Assembly: GCA_024427125.1 (NCBI GenBank) | Contig: JAKSVN010000007.1 | Coordinates: 1-33,166 of the forward strand | Source of the DNA: Mycoplasmoidaceae bacterium | Lineage (GTDB): Bacteria; Bacillota_I; Bacilli_A; Mycoplasmatales; Mycoplasmoidaceae | Length of the DNA: 33,166 nucleotides | Reading direction: 5' to 3' | In this document: positions 26,312 to 33,166 of the stretch, piece after piece | Layout of the letters: every line of letters starts with the position of its first letter | Position numbering within the stretch: position 1 is the first letter of the stretch | The notes under the pieces: model-generated | The model's input: the letters and a program-made list of their open reading frames with translations, nothing else | Told to the model about the DNA's origin: nothing | Databases searched by the model: none | Program-made: the position numbers and the translations under genes

Positions 26312-27961
26312 TTATTTAGCACTTTTAATGCTTACTGATCTTTTAGCTTTTTGTCAAAGCAATGGTTGGGCATAGTTCTTATCTGATCATTTTAAGAATA
26401 AATCATTTAAGAATGGATAGCCCAAGAAGAATGCAGCAGCAGACCAGAAGACGCATGCAGCTTGTCAGTTATTTAACTCTGTTACACATTTAACCATAGC
26501 GAAACCAAATGAGTTTGCATCTGTATCGTTGGCATTCATTGCAACTTGAGTACTAAATTGATAGAATGCACAGTAACCGAATGCAAAGTAACATCCAATA
26601 ACCGCAATTATTCCAAATGGAACAAAGTATCCTACTTTATGTACACTATTCTTGGCAGTTTTACGATTAATAAGACCACCAAGAACTGTTGTTCCATAAA
26701 TTGCAAAATAGAATAATACAGCTAATGTACTAAATCCATCATATATGTGACTTGTATCAAGAATACATGAAGGAATAGCTACTGCAAAGAAGATAATGCA
26801 AATGAATATTGCATAGATTACAAATCCACCTAAATTTGGAGTTTTAGCACTTAATCTTGATGCTCACTTGTATCCAAAGATTGTTTTATCATCAACTAAA
26901 GCTTGAGTTGCTCTAGTTCCTGCCATAGAGTATGAGTTAATTACTCCAAGTGTAGCAATAACAATTGACACTGATAGAATTACAACACATAATACATAAG
27001 CTCAGTGACAGTGAGCATAACCATTAGTATCTAATGCGGCTTGCAATAGAGTAAATGGGTTGCCTGTTCCAATTGTTATACATCCAATAGTAATAAGAAT
27101 TTGGAACACAGCTGCAATTATCATAGATATGATGATTGCTAGCGGAACGTTCTTTTCTGGGTTTTCAACATTCTTTTGAACGTTACCAATAATTAAGAAT
27201 GAGTCAAATGCAAATAGAATTGCAGGAATAGATCTAAATATTCCACCTACATCTAATTCGTTAGAATACTTTGGTTGATCAGGAATTGGAAGTGGAACTG
27301 GAGTAATTCCTCCAGGACCAATTGCTGTATTTTTTCAAAGTCCAGCACCTAGAAGTGCACCAAAGATAATACCAATTAAAATAATCATAATAATTGGAAT
27401 AAATTTAACAAATGTTGCACCTTTAGATACAACACCACCAAATTTACTAGATAGTAAATTAGCTGTCATGAATATTGCAATTAATCCGATTGCAAGACTC
27501 ATAACGATTAATGTGGTGTATTTGTCGCTTGTTCCAAGCAAACTAGCATGGAACTGATTATCAGAACCGACTGCCGTGAAATAAACTTGGAAAATAGCTA
27601 CTGCTGCAAATGTTGCCATCGCAACAAATTTTGCAGGGTAATAGAATGTAGATTGTGTTAAACTTACATGTCTACCAAAATTGTAGCCAACCATCTTTTC
27701 AGATCATCCAGCCAAACCAGCATTAGGATTTTTCAATCCCTTAACTGTTACAATTTCAGCAAAGCTGAAAGCCGTGAATAAAGCAATAACAATTGCTAAT
27801 ATTCAACTAATTATGACACCAATTGCATTGTGGTGGTTATTGTTAAAAACGGAACCGTTCTTGAAAAATACACCAACACCTACAACGGTGGCAATAATTA
27901 GGCTTATAGAGCCAATTAAACCAATCTTACCTGCAGTTTTTTTAGAAACTGAAGTTTTCAT
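26312..27961 (-). CDS. APC-superfamily amino acid permease
   Basis: A 549-residue carrier with about 12 membrane helices. The N-terminal block GLIGSISLIIATVVGVGVFF and the later FAFDSFLIIGNVQKNVENPEKNVP are typical of the amino acid-polyamine-organocation superfamily. Several TGA codons are Trp. The substrate is not readable. It sits between fumarase 2 and malic enzyme (21 and 19 bases apart), so an amino acid linked to C4 acids, such as aspartate, is a natural candidate (inference); no dedicated aspartase is seen in the window. Start ATG 27961. Confidence 0.85.
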
Positions 27962-27982
27962 ATATTAGTTCTTCTTTACTTA

Positions 27983-29416
27983 TTAGTTGTGGCACATCTT
28001 AGCAGGAACAACATATTTGTCATAATCATCGCTAGAGATGTAACCTAATTTATGAGCAGCTTCTTTTAATGTTAAACCATTACGTTGAGCATATAAAGCA
28101 ATTTCTGCTGATTTGTGGTAACCAATAACATCCTTTAAAGCTGTTACTAACATTAATGAGTTATCAACGTAGTATTTCATCTTTTTAGGGTTAACTGTAA
28201 TACCAGCACAACAATTCTTGTTGAATGAGTCGATGTAGTTTGCAAATCTGTTTACAGAGTCTGCAAAGTTAGCAAATTGAATTGTACCAAATGTGTTCAA
28301 TTCAAAGTTAGCACCACCACCTAGTCATGCAACAACAATGTCACGACCTACAACGTCAACGCACATCATAGACATACCTTCACATTGTGTAGGGTTTACT
28401 TTACCAGGCATAATTGATGATCCTGGTTCGTTTTGAGGAATGTTAATTTCTCCAAAACCTGATCTTGGACCAGAAGCTAAGAATCTTACGTCCATAGAAA
28501 TCTTGTATAAGTTCATAGCTAATGCTTTGATTGCACCATGAACGAAGATTAATGCATCTTTAGATCATGTTGAATAGAATAAGTTTGGAACTACTTTAAA
28601 TTGTTTAGCTACACTAAAGTGTTTGTTGTTCTTTAATACTTTGTTTAAAGCATCACAACAGTATTTAGCATAACCTTTCTTTAATGGACAAGTAGATCCT
28701 GTACCAACAGCAGTTGCACCCATTGTACATACATATAATGAGTCAAGTGCTTTAACGATCATATCTCTACCATTTTCACAAGCAAATCTTCATCCAGATA
28801 CTTCTTGACCAAATGTAATAGGTACAGCATCTTGAATGTGAGTTCTACCTAATTTAACTAGATTAGCATGTTCCTTTTCTAGTTTCTTGTAAGTAGCAAT
28901 TAATCTATCAAGAGCTGGTAGTAATTTGTTTTCTACCATGTAGATAGCACATAGGTTTGCTGAAGTTGGGTAAGCATCGTTAGTAGATTGAGACATGTTA
29001 GCATGATCGTTTTCATGAACATATCCTGGTTTACCAGCAATCTTACTTGCTCTACGAGCGATAACTTCGTTAACGTTCATATTTGTTTGAGTACCAGCAC
29101 CTGCTTGGTAAGAGTTAGTTGGGAAGTGTTTGTCTAACTTTCCAGCCATAATTTCTTCACAAGCTTGTCTGATTAATCTTGCACGGTTGTGGTCTAATTT
29201 ACCACATTTTTCATTTGCTGTAGCAGCAGCGTGCTTAACAGCACCGAAAGCATGAATTAGATCCAAGCTAACAACTTGGTCAGCAATTTGGAAGTTCTTC
29301 ATACTTCTTTGAGTTTGAGCACCTCAATAAGCTCATGTTGGAACCAACATTTCACCTAATGAGTCATGTTCAACTCTATAGCCAGCCTTAGCTGACATTT
29401 TCTTTGTTTTTTTCAT
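27983..29416 (-). CDS. Fumarase/aspartase-family lyase, fumarase-type (fumarase 2)
   Basis: A 477-residue class II fumarase paralogue. [16 protein letters not shown] (His193) and [15 protein letters not shown] near residue 332 are fumarase-type; aspartases have GRTQ and a different ending after NP. Other blocks lean to aspartase: QSTNDAYPT for QSSNDVFPT, and GATAVGTG. The most likely activity is fumarate hydration; aspartase is possible but less so. Start ATG 29416 follows AGGAGA. It leads an operon with an amino acid permease and malic enzyme, so fumarate to malate to pyruvate could be run from one transcript. It is well diverged from fumarase 1, so it is not a recent duplicate. Confidence 0.88.
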
Positions 29417-29435
29417 TTTAAATCTCCTACTTTAA

Positions 29436-29441
29436 ATTATA
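29436..29441 (-). promoter_or_regulatory. -10 box of the fumarase 2 operon
   Basis: Minus-strand TATAAT followed by AGGAGA about 10 bases later, so this operon has a short leader with a ribosome-binding site. Confidence 0.5.
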
Positions 29442-29485
29442 AGATAGATTTAGGTTTTTTATATTTAATGTAATTAAATATAAAT

Positions 29486-29506
29486 AAAAAGAGCCTCCTT
29501 AGGCTC
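29486..29506 (-). terminator. Terminator of the lipoprotein gene at 29499
   Basis: A 6-bp stem (gagcct / aggctc) with a 4-base loop, then T5 in the minus direction. The lipoprotein stop codon (29499-29501) is inside it. Confidence 0.7.
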
Positions 29507-30335
29507 CTTTATCTTCTCTTTCAAAAAAACAAGGGTATGTGGTGCTATCAAATTCTTTGAATTTCAATGTGATTTCTAATTGACCACCTTTATTAATTAA
29601 ACTTTCTCTAAAATATACTTCATCAGATGTTACGGCAGTTGAATTATTGAAACAAAAATCTTTTGTCCCGTCATAAACTTGTTCCTGCGTTCCTTTTTCT
29701 AACGGTGTTGCACCCAATTTTGCGGAAACAGAGCCACCATAGAAGAAAGTTTTTTTCGCACCTTCAATTTGATTATTTTGAACAAATACAACCTTATGAA
29801 GAGTTCCAAATGATTCATCACCCCATTTGCTTGTATCAACCTTAACTATATAAGTATCATAACAATTAATAGCAGTAATTTTATTAGGAGTGATTATTCA
29901 TTGTTCTTTACCTCATATTTCAGCTTTCGTGCTTCGATTAACATCAATAGTAACTGTTTGAATTTTATCAGACTTTAGATTAATAACAAGGTTTTTTGAC
30001 TTGACATAGTCTTTCCCCAAAACTCTAACAATATCATTTTCTGGCTCAAAAACATAATGTTCTGAATCAATTTTTGAATGACCATCAAATAGTTCTATTT
30101 GTGTAATCTTATAACCTTCAGTTAAATTTAATTTAACATATATTCAAGTTTCAACAGTAAAGTGGTCAAATGTTCCTGACACATTTTCATCACCATTAAC
30201 AAGGAGTGTATAATCAGTACCAGGAATAGGTGTTGGTTGTGGGCCTGGTTTATCTTCAGAATTGCAACTAATCGCAAAAAAACCTGAACTAATTACTGTA
30301 AGTGGAAAGCAAAATAATAAACTTAACTTTTTCAT
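29499..30335 (-). CDS. Predicted lipoprotein
   Basis: A 278-residue protein with a short basic start (MKKLS), a hydrophobic stretch and lipobox FFAISC, then a linker rich in Pro (DKPGPQPTPIPG). Three TGA codons are Trp. The mature part looks like beta-rich extracellular sequence (VTIDVNRSTKAEIWG, GQLEITLKFKEF), but I recognise no domain. It is a single gene with its own promoter and terminator; TATAAT at 30342-30347 is six bases before the ATG. The signal peptide resembles neither the 95-1674 array nor the one at 22358. Confidence 0.75.
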
Positions 30336-30341
30336 GCATCT

Positions 30342-30347
30342 ATTATA
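30342..30347 (-). promoter_or_regulatory. -10 box for lipoprotein at 30335
   Basis: Minus-strand TATAAT six bases before the ATG; a leaderless transcript is predicted. It is divergent from the coaE promoter 31 bases away. Confidence 0.6.
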
Positions 30348-30377
30348 TGTTCACTTTACCTCACTCATTAATTAATC

Positions 30378-30383
30378 TATAAT
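30378..30383 (+). promoter_or_regulatory. -10 box for coaE
   Basis: TATAAT six bases before the ATG at 30390. An ATG at 30382 overlaps the box and is not a plausible start. Confidence 0.6.
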
Positions 30384-30389
30384 GAATGT

Positions 30390-31001
30390 ATGAAAATCTG
30401 TATTACAGGTCTTCCGTGTAGTGGCAAATCTACTGCAATGGAATATATAAAAGAAGCAGGATATAAAACATTCATCGCTGATGAATATGTTCATTCTATA
30501 TATAAGGTTAATAAACCTGGCTACAATGCTATAAAAAAAGCTTTTGGATCTAAATTTGTTACTAAAATAGAAGTAAATCGTAAAGCTTTAGGTCAACTAG
30601 TTTTTAATGATAAAAAAGCTTTAGCTAAATTAAATAAAATGATGAATCCATTAATTGCTAATGCAATTAAGAAATTAGATAACAAAAGGCTCTGATTTGT
30701 AGAATTGGCAACATATATCTTTTATCCTCTAGATTTTGCTAATTTATTTGATAAAGTTTTGTTAGTTTTCACTAACAAAGATTGAAAACAAAAATATCAA
30801 AATAAAAAATTTAACTACTTAAAAAAGATTCCCACATTCTTTGTGGATAACTCTAAAAAATCGAAGTCTTCTATATTTAATATAGATAGTATAGTGTCTT
30901 CAGACCCTATGATCAATGTGGATATCTATGTTAATAACTCGACAAATAAAAAGTTTTTGAAAAATAATATTTTAAAAATTTGTAAATCTCTAAATCAATA
31001 A
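30390..31001 (+). CDS. coaE: Dephospho-CoA kinase
   Basis: Last step of coenzyme A synthesis: phosphorylates dephospho-CoA at the ribose 3' position. The 203-residue frame (two TGA=Trp codons) has the family's length. Walker A is GLPCSGKST at residues 7-15, followed by the catalytic-type Asp in IADEYVHSIY and the lid region with Lys/Arg residues. The C-terminal half is more divergent. The following dnaB-dnaI pair has a conserved neighbourhood with coaE in Firmicutes, which supports the call. No terminator is visible before dnaB. Confidence 0.88.
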
Positions 31002-31079
31002 CTCATAATGTAGTTACATTTAAGAATTTAATTACTTAAATTATTAACTTATTACCTAAGAAAGGATATAGAGATTTAA

Positions 31080-32216
31080 ATGTTTAACAATTTTTTCTTT
31101 ACAGTAAAAAAAGTAAACGAATTCAAGCTAAACATCAATGCTTTATATGATCTATATTTACCTGTAGTTGGTCAATCAGCTACTAGTTTTTATGTCATCC
31201 TTTCTAATATGGCAGAAAACCAAGTAAAGAATCAAAACTTAACTTTCAATTCTGCAAATATATGTAAACAACTTAACATTAGTAATGAAGAATTAACTTC
31301 TGCTAAGGACAAACTAGAAGCTATTGGTTTACTATCTACCTTTATTTCTACTAATAATAAGGAAGATAATATTCTTATCTTTGTAGTTAAACCAGCTTTA
31401 GCTTATCAAGAATTTATTGCTAACCCTAAATTAAAGAAATTATTAATAAATCAAATTGGTCCTACTAACTTTGAGTATTTAGAATATGCAAATGCTCCTG
31501 AGTCTCAATTACAAGATGCAATTGAAATTACAAGAAACTTTGACCAAATCTTTAATAATGAAGATCTAAAGAATGTTCATATCCTAGATTTCGAGAAACT
31601 TTATCAAAATATTCAAAAAACAACATCTTTGCCTTTAGTTATTGAGGAAGATTGTAAAGCTATCATCCAAGATGTATATGCAAAATATCAAATTTCTTTA
31701 AAAGATATTGAAATGGTATTATATGACTCAATCAATGATATGGATAGTTTTAACAAAGTTAATGCTAACCTATTAATTCAAAACTTTAATAAACTTGTAA
31801 ATAAACAAGTCACTCTACCTGTACAAACAGTAAATAGAGATTTTAGATTATTTACAACAGGTTTAGATCAACAAATGGAAGATAAGATTTATCTTGACTA
31901 CAAAATGTGTAATGCTGAACTATACTTATCTCTTATCTTTAAAAAAGCATTAAATGCTGATGAAAAGCAAATTATTAACATTTTAAGAACTAAATATCAC
32001 CTAAATGATGAAATCATTAATGTTCTAGTTGACTTTAGTTTAAACAAGACAAACGGTAAACTAAACAAAAAATATATTACTAAAGCAGCACATACAGTAA
32101 ACGGATTAGGTTTAATTAAGGCTAACCAAGTTGTATCTCATCTAAGAAATGCTAATAAAGATACAAAAGTAAGTATTGAAGATAAAGTAGACCAATACTT
32201 TAATCAAGGATTCTAG
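31080..32216 (+). CDS. dnaB: Replication initiation/membrane attachment protein DnaB (Bacillus type)
   Basis: Helps DnaI load the replicative helicase at the origin or at restarted forks; it is not the helicase that E. coli calls DnaB. The 378-residue frame has no TGA. The N-terminal block LYDLYLPVVGQSATSFYVIL matches the winged-helix start of Bacillus DnaB, and the C-terminal part (IINVLVDFSLNKTNGKLNKKYITKAAHT) matches the DnaD/DnaB2 domain, where INVLVDYVL and a following Trp or aromatic turn are usual. An AAAGGA site lies 13 bases before the ATG. dnaI follows by two bases, so the two are coupled. Confidence 0.85.
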   Translation: MFNNFFFTVKKVNEFKLNINALYDLYLPVVGQSATSFYVILSNMAENQVKNQNLTFNSANICKQLNISNEELTSAKDKLEAIGLLSTFISTNNKEDNILIFVVKPALAYQEFIANPKLKKLLINQIGPTNFEYLEYANAPESQLQDAIEITRNFDQIFNNEDLKNVHILDFEKLYQNIQKTTSLPLVIEEDCKAIIQDVYAKYQISLKDIEMVLYDSINDMDSFNKVNANLLIQNFNKLVNKQVTLPVQTVNRDFRLFTTGLDQQMEDKIYLDYKMCNAELYLSLIFKKALNADEKQIINILRTKYHLNDEIINVLVDFSLNKTNGKLNKKYITKAAHTVNGLGLIKANQVVSHLRNANKDTKVSIEDKVDQYFNQGF

Positions 32217-32218
32217 TT

Positions 32219-33109
32219 ATGACTAAAAAACAAACTAAAGATATCTTTGAAGAATATAAACCTTTTAAAGCATTAAAGTTTACAGCTGAGGAAAAGGAAC
32301 AATTCAAAGATTTAGCAACACAAATCTATATGAATGAAGCTGCTTGTGCTGCTTTGCCAGCAGAACAATGCACAAGCGGTTCTTTTCTTCATATGTGCTT
32401 AGCTAGAGACGAAGAAACAGGCAAGATTGTCTTAAGAACCAAAGCATGTCCTAAAAGAAAATTGCAAGAAAATTATTTAGTTAGACAATTTGTTAATAAT
32501 AAATTAGGTCTATCATTATTAAATAATAAGAAAGACTTCCCTATTGTTGATATTAGAGAAGAAAAATTAAATCAAATCCTATTAGATTCAATAAAGAATA
32601 ATGAAATTATTGGTTTTTGTTTACAAGGATCAGTTGGTGTAGGCAAAACATACAAGATTATCAGTTATTGCAATGATATGATTCTAAAGAATAATAGAAC
32701 TGTTGCTTACTTGTTCTTGCCAGAAGCTGTAAGACAAATGAAAGATAACTTCTCTTTAGACAATCTAAATAACAAGAGAATCATTGATAATTGTTGCACT
32801 GCTGATATTTTAGTATTAGATGATTTTGGTGCAGAATACACAAATGCTTGATTCTATCTAAATGTTTTACTTGTTATTCTAAACTATAGATGCGAACAAG
32901 AAAAACCTGTAATAGTTATTTCAAACTTAAAGATGAATAAACTAATACAAGTTTTAAAGAAGAATCTAACTAGCAAAGAAAGCAAGATAGATGCTGAAAC
33001 AAAAGATATTATGATTGCAAGATTAATAGATAGATTAGCCATGCTAGTTAATAACACTGAATATAGTTATGAAGGTCCTAGTAAAAGAATAAAGAAAAAA
33101 GCCCGTTAG
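32219..33109 (+). CDS. dnaI: Helicase loader DnaI
   Basis: AAA+ ATPase that opens and loads the hexameric replicative helicase. The 296-residue frame has one TGA=Trp. An N-terminal helicase-binding domain has Cys and His residues that could bind zinc (Cys43, Cys51, His57, Cys60, Cys76 region), as in Bacillus DnaI. The ATPase has Walker A (GSVGVGKTY near residue 138) and Walker B (ILVLDDFGAE near residue 200), then sensor-1-like VISNLKM and an Arg-rich end (IARLIDRLAM). It follows dnaB directly. In Bacillus thrS comes next; the promoter at the window end may belong to such a gene. Confidence 0.9.
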
Positions 33110-33117
33110 GACTTTTT
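33096..33117 (+). terminator. Probable terminator after dnaI
   Basis: A stem of AAAAAG, mismatch, CC pairing with GG, mismatch, CTTTTT and a loop containing the start of the dnaI stop codon. The single internal mismatch makes it weaker than the others here. Confidence 0.5.
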
Positions 33118-33145
33118 CCAAAGTGACATATGAAGTGCAACACCC

Positions 33146-33151
33146 TATAAT
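33146..33151 (+). promoter_or_regulatory. -10 box of a gene running off the window
   Basis: TATAAT nine bases before an ATG at 33161, the spacing of the leaderless genes in this window. It sits in the loop of an imperfect inverted repeat (33135-33144 and 33157-33166). Only two codons of any gene are visible. Confidence 0.4.
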
Positions 33152-33166
33152 TTAGTGGTGATGCAC

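Noticed and set aside
27983..29416. Naming this lyase aspartase outright.
   Set aside because: The catalytic-loop signature and the His in GRTH are those of fumarase; only secondary blocks resemble aspartase, so it is kept as a question in the findings.
1..33166. Many adjacent short frames in one phase look like pseudogenes broken by stops.
   Set aside because: Nearly all the breaks are TGA at positions where the family has Trp; reading TGA as Trp restores full-length proteins with intact motifs. No gene in the window needs a frameshift except the IS3 transposase.

Overview
The window is AT-rich DNA from a wall-less bacterium of the class Mollicutes. The main evidence is the genetic code. 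Almost every long reading frame is interrupted only by TGA, always where the protein family has tryptophan, so genes that look split become full length once TGA is read as Trp (code 4). Gene content fits: acylated lipoproteins, an ECF vitamin transporter, RNase J, a PTS HPr and Gram-positive-type replication proteins. The unusual content is anaerobic. A complete three-subunit [FeFe] hydrogenase, a ferredoxin, two class II fumarases and a malic enzyme resemble the energy metabolism of a hydrogenosome. A mollicute living with an anaerobic protist, such as the trichomonad-associated Malacoplasma girerdii lineage, is a reasonable guess that I cannot test here.

Layout. 1-1674: three tandem lipoproteins with almost identical signal peptides and unrelated mature parts. 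1751-6709 (minus): truB-ribF-ecfA1-ecfA2-ecfT-truA, an overlapping operon for tRNA pseudouridylation, flavin synthesis and vitamin uptake. 6735-7840 (plus): a PP-loop tRNA-thiolation-type ATPase and ptsH. 7856-8662 (minus): a PHP-domain phosphoesterase. 8723-13085 (minus): hydC-hydB-hydA plus a 2[4Fe-4S] ferredoxin. 13178-15456 (plus): def and RNase J. 15460-16014 (minus): a DinJ/YafQ-type toxin-antitoxin pair. 16065-20863 (minus): two paralogous MFS transporters flanking a membrane family-2 glycosyltransferase. 20931-22301 (plus): fumarase 1. 22358-23023: a lipoprotein. 23081-24291: an intact IS3-family element that has split a transcription terminator. 24317-24805 (minus): a small membrane protein. 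24898-29416 (minus): fumarase 2, an APC amino acid permease and malic enzyme in one operon. 29499-30335 (minus): a lipoprotein. 30390-33109 (plus): coaE, then the helicase-loading pair dnaB-dnaI.

How the genes may work together (inference). Fumarate or malate, perhaps imported by the MFS or APC carriers, is interconverted by fumarase. Malic enzyme oxidises malate to pyruvate and gives NADH. HydABC can then pass electrons from NADH and reduced ferredoxin to protons, making H2. A perfect palindrome between one MFS gene and fumarase 1 suggests that the two are regulated together.

Expression signals are compact. Most first genes have a TATAAT box ending only 6-10 bases before the ATG and no Shine-Dalgarno sequence, which predicts leaderless mRNAs. 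Genes inside operons have clear AGGAG-type sites. Terminators commonly include the stop codon, and the next promoter can lie in their T-tract. I saw no tRNA, rRNA or CRISPR array. No gap between genes exceeds 300 bases; the longest are about 50-140 bases and hold promoters and terminators.
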